64,000 nucleotides of DNA from Microglena sp. YARC (lineage: Eukaryota > Chlorophyta > Chlorophyceae > Chlamydomonadales > Chlamydomonadaceae). This document shows, one piece after another, positions 10,500 to 20,527 of the stretch; the first letter of the stretch is position 1, and every line of letters begins with the position of its first letter. Under the pieces are notes generated by a model, which searched no databases, was not told the DNA's origin, and saw nothing but the letters and a program-made list of their open reading frames with translations. Position numbers and translations under genes: made by a program. The stretch lies in the NCBI GenBank assembly GCA_022414725.1, contig CM039463.1, forward strand, positions 73,543,093-73,607,092, read 5' to 3'.

Positions 10500-12994
10500 G
10501 CTCCACCACCATCAGAATCCTTCCTAAAATACAGAGCAGGTTCAGCCTTGCACATAGTGAAGCCGTGTGCAACCAGAACCCGCTTGACATCCCTACTCCA
10601 AGCCCTGGGTGCCTGCTTCAATCCATAAAGAGACTTGAGCAGCTTGCACACAAGGGGAACACCGTTAGGACCAAGGTGCTGAAAGCCCTCAGGCTGGCGG
10701 CAGTACAGGTCCAGACCAGGTTCCAGCTTAGCGTTCAGAAACGCAGTTTTGATGTCCAGCTGCCGAACAAACATCTTTCTATGAGTGATGGCAGCCAGGA
10801 GCACCCGAAGACCTGCTTTAGAGGAGACAGGGGCATATACGTCATAAAAATCCAGCCCAGGACGTTGCAGAAAGCCACGTACCACAAAACGTGCCTTGAA
10901 GCGTATAGAACCATCAACCCCAATCTTCTTCACAAATAACCACCTGCCTGACAGGATCTTTTGCTTACGAGGCTGTGGAGTGAGTACCCAAGTACCATGG
11001 GCATGTAGGGAAGCCATCTCATCCTTCATAGCAAGAAGCCATTGATCCCTGTCAGGGTTGGTAGGGAGCATGGCAGCTTTATAGGTTAGTTCAGTGGAGG
11101 GGGCAACAGATGCTCCCACGTACAAGCAGTTTACTTGTACATGAGCAGCGGGGATATCAGCAGTATCAGCAGTAACCGGTAGTAGAGCCCCCAGTGCAGA
11201 ACTACTGCCTGGTTGAACAGGGCCGGCCTTATTTGCCTCTAATTCAACGAAGCCTGGGTCGACCGGAACACCCCAGCCATACGCAGTATCGGAGCCTGAC
11301 CAATGATCAAGATCATCACTTGCACTATCGGCAAAGGCTACATCATCACCCGGGCTCCCGATTAATCTATCAGGAACGGCAGGAGGCGAAGCGCTCACCA
11401 ACCCCTTCGAGCCATCCAAGATGATTGGAGCAGGGTGACTATTAGACAATGGACCTATAAGAGGCTCCACTATGATCTGAGATTGTCGTAATCCTAGAGC
11501 TTCACCGACGGAATTTGACGCAGAGGAGGGCCTGGCGACCCCCTGAGATTCGGCTAAGATTTTATCCGTAGGAACTGCAGAACCTCGCCCGCCCAGTGCA
11601 TTCTCACGCAATACAGTACCAGCAGCCCCTGACCTGGGACGCAGAATCATCCTATGGCCAGGACAGTGGTCAACAATTGGGGAAAGCAAAGGATCTAGGG
11701 AATGGACCGCAGCCTCAGGCATGTGTCCGTTGATAGCGGCAGGGATGCTAGAAACATACGGCGACCCGTCATAGGGAGGAAGCCCAGGAATACAGTTATA
11801 GCTAAACTGTTCATAGAAGAGTACATCACGACTCTCTACTACCTGGCGCAACTTAGGAACCCAAATAAAATAACCCTTACTCACCAGAGAATACCCAACC
11901 AGTCTACCAGATAACGCCCTTTCGTCCAGCTTGTTACGTTTCTTCCCATTGACTAACGTGACATAGCAGGGGCATCCAAACACACGTAACAACGACACAT
12001 CAGGCATCACCCCATAAAACAACTCATAAGGTGTCTTGCGTCCCTGATTGGGCAGTCGGTTACGAAGGTAACAAGCAGCTAGGAAGGCATAAGGCCAGAA
12101 AGACTTAGCTAGCTTTGATTCCAGGTGGATACTCCTAGCTATAGACTGCAAGACCCCATTATACCTTTCCACAGTTGCGTTCTGCTGGGCAGTGTACACC
12201 AACGATAACTCATGTACTGCCCCAACCGATATCAGCCAATCCTCGAACCATTTAACTATAAACTCCTTGGCCCTGTCAGATCTCAGACACTTAAAGGCAA
12301 ACCCCTGCAGCTGATTTGACCATCTGAGGATGATCGTTTGGACTGCTAAGGGAGCTTCATCCCTGGTCCTCAAGCACAATACTTCAGCAAAGCCAGAGAA
12401 TTGGTCTATGAGGCACAGGATGTAAAACTCCCCACGCAGACCCCTAATATGAACTGGTCCCATTATATCCAAGTGAAGTCGTTGGAGAGGTGCACGGATC
12501 TCAGTTTTGCTTTCTTTAGGAAAAGGGAGACGTTTGCCCTTAGCCTTGTGACAAGCATCACATGGGATCTTACCCAACTTTTGCACTTGACCCAGACTGA
12601 GGGGTAAGTTCTTAACCATACCACTCTTGACAAGTTTGTGTAAGGCACTATAGCCGGGATGACCCAACCGCCTATGCCACAACCATGCAGGAGTGGTAGG
12701 GAGAACAACTCCACCGTCCTCATCAACATCAAGTGCAAACGCTGGATAATTGTCAGCAACTTTTAAACAACGACTGGAGGTGTGACAAGGCCTACATGCA
12801 AACCGTTGAATCACCCCGTCACCAAATCGAACCGTAGGCCCAACAGCAGAAGATTCAAACACAGTGAACAAAGACTTATCACCCGTGATTGACATTCCAG
12901 CTCCAGAGTCCACATGCCAGACACCCTCAGAAAGACTAGGGCTACACACGTTAGAGAACTTCGTAGTGCAAGAGAATAGGACAGAGCGTACCTC
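10490..12994 (-). pseudogene. Copia pol: protease, integrase, N-terminal RT
   Basis: Frame continues directly after the gag UAG. In order: aspartic protease active site WHVDSGAGMS; pre-integrase zinc-binding segment with WLWHRRLGHPG and CDAC; integrase core with D of LHLDIMGP, D of LRSDRAKEF and E of NATVERYN (the DDE triad); C-terminal integrase blocks FGCPCYV and GRLVGYS; a long low-complexity linker; then the RT start with SGRWLFVKKIG, FKARFVVRGF, VRQLDIKTAFLNA and KSLYGLKQAPRAW. The protease part looks shortened: the usual hydrophobic NLLS block between the active site and the pre-integrase segment is not visible. The frame ends in RT at 10490 through a frame shift. Confidence 0.9.
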
Positions 12995-15208
12995 CTAGTT
13001 CTTGGACATGGCGTACCCATCAATCTGAGCCTGCAAGGAGGACAACTGCTTGCGAGTCAGCGAACCTGGAAGGGCCAAGGCAACGGGCACGGGTTCAATG
13101 CCCGGTGCACCAGCCTTGGCCTTTCGCAGGTGCGGATGTTTCGTCCAGCAACGGTCCTCCGAGTGGCTCGTTTTGGAAAGACAGGGGCCCCAAGTGCAAT
13201 CCAAGCGCCTCTTGGTAGTCCCGGAACCCTGAGGACCAGGTCCCCTGCCACGCTGAAAAGCAGCATTGGCAGGGACTTGGGGAGGATCGCGGGACCAACC
13301 AGGATGCCTCGGATCAGACTTAGGGAGAGACACGTTCAAGAAATCTAATGATCTATATGCTGCCAGACAGGTCCAGTAATCAACAGGCTGGTTCTGATGC
13401 AGTGCGAGACCAAACTGTATCCGCAGAGAGTAGAAGCGGGGGTGCATGATGCCATTAATAATAGTATGCATGGCATGGCGCTGAGGCTGTGGGTATCCCG
13501 CACTGCGGAGGTCAGTGCACAAGCCCCGGACCCTGCGAAAGAACACATCCACAGGTTCAGAGTTGTCCATGGTTGCACGCCGAAGCTCAACAAGCATGAG
13601 AGGGACACGAGCAGCAAGAGCATCAGAACGCTGTCTTCGGATATGCAAGAAGATATCCCGAGGAGTGGCAAAATCCTGATACACATTGACCATCGCATCC
13701 GTCATGTTCGCAAGCATCATAGTGAGACACATGAACTCCTGACGTTCCAGGGGCAGGGCACTAAAACCCAACAGTGCAGGATCTACACGAGACTCACCAT
13801 GAGAGGCCGAGGGTCCAGCAGCAAGAGGATCAGGCACAGGAGCATACGAGGCACGAACCGACATAAAATACTCGGCAGCAATGCCAGCATCATATGCGCG
13901 CTGATCATCTAAGTTCCTAATGAGATCTAAGGAACGCGCAACACTCGCAACGAGCTCGAAATCAGGCCTAACAGGAACAAAACTGAGAGGGACCTTCACA
14001 TACTGATACCCTCGGAGATCATTGTTCCTACGCCCAATCCCACCAAAGGTAACACCTCCAGGGGAAGGGTAGTTAATCCCTGCCTTCACAGGTCCTAGAA
14101 AAGCACGACACTCATGACCCAGCTCAGAGTAAGCCATCACACGCTTAGGGCGACCCTTTCTATCTAGATTAGCCCGAGTGGCTGCCTCATCCAGCCTACC
14201 GTACAAAGTGCGATCAAGAGAATCTCCAGCATACTGGGCTTGGCGAATAAGCCGGCAGTCCCGCACAGCCAGCCGCACAGGTGGTGTGCCATCAAGCAGA
14301 TGTTCCCAGGATATGCCGGACAGCGTAGGATTCATAGACGGCGGAGGGCCAGGCGCAGGTGGCAGATCCACCGGTGGAGGTGGAGGGGGCTCCTGCGAGG
14401 TGCCAGCAGCAGATCTGTGGACACTCGTGGCAGCAGCCTCGCGAGCCCGAGTATGGTAAGCACCAAGAGCCCGCTCTGCAGGGTTGCGAGCCTGCTCTGC
14501 AAGGTTGAGTAGAGGACCCAAAGGACCAAGAGACGAACTCCGCAGCAAAGACGGCTTGACCACCTCAGGTAGGTCCGGTGGAAGCGGCGCAAGCAGAGCG
14601 GCAGACGTAAGCTTGAAGACCGCAGGAGAAGGTGCCAATTGAGGCTCATACACCGGAGAGACAGTGGAGGTGTGGAAAACCCTAGTAGCAGAAGAGGGAG
14701 TGACTCCACCGAAGTCGCCACTTCTGGCACTCTGTAGATCTTCCATACAATCATCAGAGTAATCTTCCTCTGAGTCGTCAGACTTGCCGTAAGCATAGCC
14801 ATCTTCATGGCTATGGAGAGCAAGGTCTACAATGTCGTAGGTAAAGCGGGCATCAGCGGGTGGAGGCGACCTTGCATACTGGATAATCTGTGTGGAAACA
14901 CAGCATAGGTGCATCAGAATATCCTCAACCTCAGGTCGGAGACGTTGGACAAAAGGAGAAGGAGACGGAGAAATGGAGGTATTGGAGGGGGGGGTGGCTT
15001 CCATGATGGCGGAAGGAGACTCATCTCCGGCAGCAGAGGCCGCTGGCGCGCAATCATCTAGCCAATCAGTGGGAACACGAATCTTTAGAGGAAGAATTCG
15101 GTCGCATCCATTACTGATAATGACGCTCTCCATACCGCGCGACCAGGAAATACCATTCTGTGGGGTAAGTTTCTCGAAGCCGGCAGGAGGCCCACGCGGA
15201 AGTTGCAT
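12995..15208 (-). CDS. gag: Copia gag (capsid/nucleocapsid) polyprotein
   Basis: 737 codons from ATG at 15208 (MQLPRGPPAG) to a UAG at 12995-12997. The N-terminal third is acidic and proline/serine-rich. The region around residues 480-600 (RDIFLHIRRQRSDALAARV, VDVFFRRVRGLCTDL, MHTIINGIMHPRF) has the character of the copia gag (UBN2-type) capsid domain. Near the C-terminus a zinc-knuckle-like motif reads C-x4-C-x5-H-x4-C (CTWGPC...H....C). This is wider than the usual C-x2-C-x4-H-x4-C. The product would assemble virus-like particles around the element RNA. The stop is a lone amber codon in frame with pol. Confidence 0.85.
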   Translation of the reverse strand: MQLPRGPPAGFEKLTPQNGISWSRGMESVIISNGCDRILPLKIRVPTDWLDDCAPAASAAGDESPSAIMEATPPSNTSISPSPSPFVQRLRPEVEDILMHLCCVSTQIIQYARSPPPADARFTYDIVDLALHSHEDGYAYGKSDDSEEDYSDDCMEDLQSARSGDFGGVTPSSATRVFHTSTVSPVYEPQLAPSPAVFKLTSAALLAPLPPDLPEVVKPSLLRSSSLGPLGPLLNLAEQARNPAERALGAYHTRAREAAATSVHRSAAGTSQEPPPPPPVDLPPAPGPPPSMNPTLSGISWEHLLDGTPPVRLAVRDCRLIRQAQYAGDSLDRTLYGRLDEAATRANLDRKGRPKRVMAYSELGHECRAFLGPVKAGINYPSPGGVTFGGIGRRNNDLRGYQYVKVPLSFVPVRPDFELVASVARSLDLIRNLDDQRAYDAGIAAEYFMSVRASYAPVPDPLAAGPSASHGESRVDPALLGFSALPLERQEFMCLTMMLANMTDAMVNVYQDFATPRDIFLHIRRQRSDALAARVPLMLVELRRATMDNSEPVDVFFRRVRGLCTDLRSAGYPQPQRHAMHTIINGIMHPRFYSLRIQFGLALHQNQPVDYWTCLAAYRSLDFLNVSLPKSDPRHPGWSRDPPQVPANAAFQRGRGPGPQGSGTTKRRLDCTWGPCLSKTSHSEDRCWTKHPHLRKAKAGAPGIEPVPVALALPGSLTRKQLSSLQAQIDGYAMSKN

Positions 15209-15225
15209 TGTAAAGCAGTGGTAGA

Positions 15226-15243
15226 AGTAATAAGCCCGTAACC
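15226..15243 (-). promoter_or_regulatory. Copia primer-binding-site region
   Basis: Sense strand reads GGTTACGGGCTTATTAC just inside the 5' LTR. The plus strand reads GCAGTGGTAG ... GCCCGTAACC up to the LTR edge. This resembles the D-arm and anticodon arm of initiator tRNA-Met (GCCCATAACC). It is not the canonical plant TGGTATCAGAGC site. Confidence 0.45.
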
Positions 15244-15626
15244 TATCAGCTAGAAAGCACTTCGAAGAGTGGAGAGAGATGTATGCAGCGGAGACAGACG
15301 CGCCAATCTATACACGGAGACAAGAATAGCGTTACAAGGACAGGCGGATGCCAAAGAACACCAGCGGTGGGAGAGGCGGATGCCTGTAACCTGACTAGAC
15401 CCTAAGTCAGGAATCTTAAGCCAGGCACCGGCTATACAGAGTGTGTCAGTGAGAGACCGATGACGCAGTCAACAGGAAGCTGTCACCGTGTCATGAAGGA
15501 TGACACAGTCTACGGGAAGCTGACACAGTACAGACAGAAACACTGTCTGGGCCGATAGTTCTAAGGAAGTACATAAGTAGTCACCAAGTCATAAAACGCG
15601 TGAGAGCACCGCAATTCATGCTGACA
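15244..15626 (-). repeat. Copia 5' LTR
   Basis: 383 bp and nearly identical to 8812-9194; followed by the target duplication GTTAG at 15627-15631. It should hold the promoter and polyadenylation signals of the element, but I could not assign individual boxes. Confidence 0.95.
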
Positions 15627-15631
15627 GTTAG

Positions 15632-15845
15632 TTGATATTTGTTGGATCAGTTTCCAATCCGGATCTGATCTGATCTGATTTGCGGGGGACCAAAATCGAA
15701 AGAACAAAACTTAAATATAAACCTGAACAATTCCTCTTCTTATTCCTCTTCTTAATTTGTCATAGATTTTCTGTTCTTTAATTTTCAAGACAGTTGGATC
15801 AGTATGTCTATATATGATTCATTATTTATGTATTATTTATTACAT
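15632..15845. other. Unexplained AT-rich flank of the copia element
   Basis: No gene or repeat recognised apart from a short GATCTGATCTGATCTGAT run at about 15662. Confidence 0.4.
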
Positions 15846-15849
15846 ACAT

Positions 15850-16190
15850 ACCTAGCATACGCCAGTGATGACAGCTGGCAAACCAAGCAGGAGGGAGGGC
15901 GCAGTAATCATCCCCTGGACTTTAACAACAACAACAACAACATACATACATGCATACACACCTAGCATACGCCAGTGATGACAGCTGGCAAACCAAGCAG
16001 GAGGGGGGGGGCGCAGTAATCATCCCCTGGACTTTAACAACAACAACAACAACAACATACATACATACATGCATACACACCTAGCATACGCCAGTGATGA
16101 CAGCTGGCAAACCAAGCAGGAGGGGGGGCGCAGTCATCATCCCCTGGACTTTAACAACAACAACAACAACAACAACATACATACATCTAT
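15850..16190. repeat. Three tandem ~110-120 bp units with AAC and TACA microsatellites
   Basis: Each unit has CCTAGCATACGCCAGTGATG, a G run, CATCCCCTGGACTTTAAC and an (AAC)n tract that lengthens from unit to unit. Starts are near 15850, 15961 and 16081. Confidence 0.9.
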
Positions 16191-16231
16191 ATATATGTAG
16201 ACATACATAGCTGCTAGGTAAAAGGTAGGGT

Positions 16232-16264
16232 TTCGTTCTTTCTTTCTTTCTTTCTTTCGTTCGT
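16232..16264. repeat. (CTTT)n microsatellite
   Basis: CTTT/CGTT repeats starting just after the three-unit array. Confidence 0.85.
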
Positions 16265-17390
16265 TGGTGTGTAGGGGGGCGGGTCCCCCGGACAATTACA
16301 TTACTGTACTTCCGCGTAAAATTCAAATTCCCAGTCGCGTCTGTCAGCATCCAACTTCCACTCATCCGCATCAAAATTACACCTGTGCGCCATCGCCCTT
16401 TCCGTCCTGTCCACTCTGTCCTGCGATACCCTGCCCTGCCCTGCCCTGCCCTTCGCGTGTCGCAATTCGCGATCCAGAACAGGCTCCCGCATCATGCCTG
16501 CCAGAATTTAAGAACTCCTTGGTCGACTTCGTCCTCAACGTCCATGGCGCTCAGACTGTAAGTGTACAACCTATTGCTTCTTGAGGCCTTCATGCAGCAA
16601 CAAACAGCGATATTAGATGCCAGAAGAGCCGCTAACACTACGAGCCGTCGTGCAAGGCGAGCTCGGCTGAGATGAGCGTTGAGGAAAGGAAAGAGATTAA
16701 CAAGCGTCAGCTTCTTGCCCGTGCTGCTGACCCACTATGCACGAGGCTGTCAAAGAGGCCCTGCGAATTTAGCATTAGCCAGTGACCAGATTTAAGGTTC
16801 CCAAACTGGGCAACTGCACCAGAAGAAGCTGCTAGTTTTTAGCTTTGCAATCGTGCAGAACTGGTGCTCTTGGCGTGATCGGAATCTGAGTGTTCGCAAT
16901 TTTTGGTAGGTTCAATTCACGATATGCAATTTCCGTATGATCACAGCCCACAGCTGGAGCGCAGGGTACGAGGTAGGGATAAAGGAGGTAAGTGTACGTG
17001 CGTTTATGGTTGTTGGGGAAAGGAACGGTGGGAGGGCAGGGGGGGGGACGGGTGTGTGTGGATGGGGTGAGGGGCAGGGAGAGGTCGGGAACAGAAGGGG
17101 ACACTGTTGGTCTGGCTGGGGGTGGGTTAGAATGGTATGCATGCATGGTAGGGGTGGGGGGCCACAGCTGAGGGGGTACAGGTAGAGATGGCTGGAAGGT
17201 GTGTGGGGCAGGGGGGAGAAAGAGAGGGTGTGGCAATGGGGATGGGAGGCAGGAAGATTAAGGGGAAAGTCCTAGGGGGGGGGATAGAGTACAGAAGGGA
17301 AGGGGGCATGCTTTACATATTTTCAGTTGCAAATGGGGAAATATTTTGACTGAGTGCGTGTGAAGGGAAATAGGGTGTGTGAGTGTGGAA
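16265..17390. other. Region with weak exon-like signals, no gene assigned
   Basis: A plus-strand frame ending ...PEFKNSLVDFVL-NVHGAQT runs into a consensus-like donor (ACT|GTAAGTG) near 16557. A 37-codon ORF begins at about 16672 (MSVEERKEIN). Neither is recognisable. From 17030 the sequence is GGGTG-rich and low in complexity. Confidence 0.25.
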
Positions 17391-17391
17391 A

Positions 17392-17427
<36 letters not shown>
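17392..17427 (+). repeat. Poly-G tract, 36 bases
   Basis: An uninterrupted run of 36 G. The true length is uncertain because homopolymers are error-prone. Confidence 0.9.
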
Positions 17428-17428
<1 letters not shown>

Positions 17429-18180
17429 CATGCAAGGGCCTGACCCCTTCTGTAACCCTGAGCAGCTGACACAGGCCAAAGGACCTGGGTGGGTGGGGGG
17501 TGTCCACCGAACACACGGGCAATGTACTAGTACATACATCTATATATATGTATACATACATGGATTATCGAGGTAGCGCTAGCTGGCTATAGGAGCTGGA
17601 TATCGTTTTACGGGTTAGGGTTCAGGGAACCACGCGAATCCAACTGTACCGACTTCCCGAAGTTCAAAATGACAGAGCACATGCGCCTTACAGTGCGACT
17701 TCCTACCTGACCCGAATTTTGAAATGACGGAGCACATGCGCCTCAGGAGCCAGAGCCATGCCATCGCAACGCAATCATCAAGGTTGGCATTTAGCTGTTG
17801 CGAGGACCTGAACTTTCTTCATACCACCATGCTTTTTTTCTCCGCCTGCGAACGTTGCCACCATTCATTTCGCGCATGCGCACTATCATCATGCCATTTC
17901 CTCGCAATTGTCATGGTTTGCAGCCAGTGGATGCGAGTTATTCGAATTTTTCATCGCCACCACCATTTCCTTTCCAGTGCTCGCGCTTGGACTAATCATC
18001 CTATCTATGCAATCTCTTTTCATTGCATCGATGATCGTTAAGCACGGCGCTGCATTATTTGATGCAGAAGTGTTGACCGGATGGAAGTAAAAGTTTAAAG
18101 TGTACCACTCACTGAACGGGAAGGAGAAGCTGCAAAAGCCAACCTAAACATGGCGACCGTGTATACGATAAACCATTAAA
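17428..18180. other. No gene recognised; short duplication
   Basis: Contains a TACATACAT/TATATA patch at about 17530-17562 and an imperfect ~60-bp duplication at about 17650-17745 (ATGAC(A/G)GAGCACATGCGCCT twice). The ORFs at 17724-18090 have no recognisable features. Confidence 0.35.
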
Positions 18181-18181
18181 C

Positions 18182-18515
18182 CAAGCCAAGCCAAGCCGAG
18201 CCAACGTTAACATGGCAACCCTGTATACAATATTGAGCCAAGCTGAGCCAAGCCAACCCTGTCCACGATATTGAGCCAAGCTGAGCCAAGCCAACCCTGT
18301 CCACGATATTGAGCCAAGCTGAGCCAAGCCAACCCTGTCCATGATATTGAGCCAAGCTGAGCCAAGCTGAGCCAAGCCAACCCTGTCCACGATATTGAGC
18401 CAAGCTGAGCCAAGCCAACCCTGTCCACGATATTGAGCCAAGCTGAGCCAAGCCAACCCTGTCCACGATATTGAGCCAAGCTAAGCCAAGCCAAGCCTGT
18501 ACACGATATTGATCA
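18182..18515. repeat. 38-bp minisatellite, about 8 copies
   Basis: The unit is GATATTGAGCCAAGCTGAGC plus CAAGCCAACCCTGTCCAC. One unit carries an extra GAGCCAAGCT. Three minus-strand ORFs over it merely read the unit in different frames. Confidence 0.93.
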
Positions 18516-18519
18516 AGCT

Positions 18520-19040
18520 AACATTGGTGGTTGGCCCACGCGCAAGTGAATGGGCTGGCCCCCTCAACCTCATGCCTGGTCATAAAGTGACATTAATTTG
18601 TGTATAAAGCCACACATGCAACTTTTGCCGGCTGTTGGCCTTTACACATACACGGGAATTTCCCCGTGTGTGTGTGTGGTTGGAGGGGATTGTTTTGAGG
18701 GTGTACTGCACTGTTTAGTTTTTTGACAATGCTTAGCAGCTTCTAGGTAGCTCCTTTAGTCCTTTCCCCCACCCTTGGGCCATACCTTGCTATCTAGCCA
18801 GTGTGTCTTAAATCTGACATGTCATGGATGGATCAATCCAAGACTTCTATAATAAATTAATAATGCATGTCCCGAGGCGAGGGAATCTGCCCTGAATGGG
18901 CCGAGGAGTAGTAGCACAAAAGGAGAATGGAGAACACCGACTAACCGACAGAACACCCGCTAACCGACACATCCGGCACAATTGTGTTGCCCCCTCACCC
19001 GACTGATCACCTTGTGTGGGACACCATTGCAAACGATTCA
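18520..19040. other. No gene recognised; short palindrome
   Basis: An imperfect palindrome ACACGGGAATTTCCCCGTGT lies at about 18648 and GT repeats follow. Near 18735 the phrase TAGCAGCTTC..AGCTCC resembles the terminal repeats of the foldback element at 20632. Confidence 0.35.
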
Positions 19041-19044
19041 CTTG

Positions 19045-19130
19045 CTTGATTTTGGATTTGGGGGGTCAGTTCATAAATGCCTTTTCTTTTTAAGCCCTTC
19101 CTATCACGGTTGGGAAATTCCCTTTAGCCT
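19045..19130. repeat. Dispersed ~80-bp repeat, copy 1
   Basis: Shares CAGTTCAT, TTTTCTTTTT and CCCTTCCTATCACGGTTGGG with 25085-25160 in the same orientation. Confidence 0.7.
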
Positions 19131-19315
19131 ATTTGGCCTACCCCTGGACTGTAACATACAAACATTTGATGAGGATTTTTACCCGGGGAGGTACGGTACT
19201 GCCCCACTGGGTGCTGCCCCCTTAAACGGCTGCACAAACCAGCAGCACGAAGGATGCAGCGCAGGGCTTTTTCGAAGGGGAGAATGTTTGAAGAACTAAA
19301 CGAGATTCGCTTTTT

Positions 19316-19341
19316 GGGGGGGGGGGGGGGGGGAGGGGGGG
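19316..19341 (+). repeat. Poly-G tract (G18-A-G7)
   Basis: Near-uninterrupted guanine run. Confidence 0.85.
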
Positions 19342-19384
19342 CTATGATCGCCTATGGAGTACCGTATAAACATCAAAAACGTAT

Positions 19385-19490
19385 ATAGGAGCGGCAACGC
19401 CATTCGAACTGGATCCTCAGTGTTGCTGGTTTGAGTCGGCAGATCCACCTCCTGGGGTGAAAATACTTTCACAACTTCAAAATAAAGTGG
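19385..19490. repeat. Dispersed ~100-bp repeat, copy 1
   Basis: Matches 58816-58920 in the same orientation: GGCAACGCCATTCGAACT, then CACCTCCTGGGGTGAAA, then CTTTCAC. The reverse complement contains GTTCGAATGG, a weak B-box-like motif, but no A box is seen, so SINE origin is only a possibility. Confidence 0.6.
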
Positions 19491-19559
19491 CCAAGTGGGG
19501 ATAAAAAGCATGCTCCTTTTTGTGATTTCAGTCGAAGTATTAACAGCTGCGTATGTTGC

Positions 19560-19770
19560 AAAGTTGCCCTCCTCGCGGTTAGCCCACACAGGCATATCGT
19601 CACTAGTGTCCTCATCATGGCTCCTGCATCCTACAGTGGCATACAACTCGGGCCCTCGTCACGGGTACCACACACAGGCATAGCGTTATTGGGTTCCTCG
19701 TCATGGTTACCGTTTCCCACAGTGGCATAGAACTAGGGCCCTCGTCACGAGTTGCCCACATCGGCCTAAC
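19560..19770. repeat. Two tandem ~105-bp units
   Basis: The block GGCATA..GT...GT.CTC.TCATGG ... CAGTGGCATA.AACT.GGGCCCTCGTCACG occurs twice, near 19590 and 19680. Confidence 0.75.
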
Positions 19771-20205
19771 AACACTATAGTGTTTGTCCTAGGTGGCCGG
19801 GTTTTACCGGTAATACCCAAAATCGATCAGGGAAAAGTGGAATAAAAGGGTCATATATTTCTCAAATTGCATGTGAGTTTTTACAACGTCGACTTAAAGA
19901 GTAGTAGAACATGTATACATCGTACAAAAAGCTGTAGTGATACATCCATATGTTTTAATTTCAATTTGAAAATTGCCTATTACCAAAAAATCAAATTCAG
20001 CATTTAAACATCAAATATTTTGAGTCCCCAGCTATAAGCCTCCCCCATCAGGGCCAGAGCCCTACCCACTTTTTTTTTACCACTGCAGCCGAAGCCTGCC
20101 ATCTGATCCTCCAGCTCCTTCACCTTGAACTTTGTTTCATGGCCCCAGACTTGAGTCTGCATGCCGTCTTTAGCTGCAGCAGCAGTTACATTCAAACCAA
20201 ACCGT
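19771..20205. other. No gene recognised
   Basis: AT-rich to about 20030, then mixed sequence. No repeat or coding feature is supported. Confidence 0.35.
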
Positions 20206-20410
20206 TTAGCTCCAGCTCCAGCCACACCGAGATCCAGCCACACCCAGCTCCAGCCACACCCAACTCCTACCACACCGAGATCCAGCCACACCCAGCTCCA
20301 GCCACACTCAGCTCCAGCCACACCCAATTCCAGCCACACCCAGCTCCAGCCACATCAAGATCCACCCAACACCCAGCTCCAGCCACACCCAGCTCCAGCT
20401 CTAGCTCCTC
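20206..20410. repeat. 15-18 bp minisatellite, AGCTCCAGCCACACC
   Basis: About 14 imperfect units of (A/C)(A/G)CTCCAGCCACACC. The overlapping ORFs are Pro/Ser/His-rich readings of the unit on both strands. Confidence 0.9.
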
Positions 20411-20527
20411 TTCCTCCACCATGGCTTCAACACATTCCATTTATCCATGATCTCCTCGTGAAGGCTAGCAAACATGACTGAGGTTTGGAGGCGGGGCTGC
20501 GATGGTTTGCTGTGCCCCTTAAACATC

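Larger units (their letters stand above)
8812..15626 (-). mobile_element. Ty1/copia LTR retrotransposon, near full length
   Basis: Two 383-bp LTRs differ at roughly one position. They are flanked by the target duplication GTTAG at 8807-8811 and 15627-15631. In sense orientation the LTR runs TGTCAGC to GCTGATA. Inside, in order, are a primer-site region, gag, protease, integrase, RT, RNase H and a PPT. Integrase before RT defines the Ty1/copia class. Coding is broken by two frame shifts in RT/RNase H, and gag and pol share a frame separated by one UAG. The near-identical LTRs suggest a recent insertion. Confidence 0.95.

Noticed and set aside
16264..16584. 106-codon Pro/Cys-rich ORF
   Set aside because: Composition comes from CCCTGCC repeats; only its last ~20 codons next to a donor-like site look exon-like.
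18109..18494. Three overlapping Trp/Leu/Gly-rich ORFs
   Set aside because: All are the 38-bp minisatellite read in different frames.
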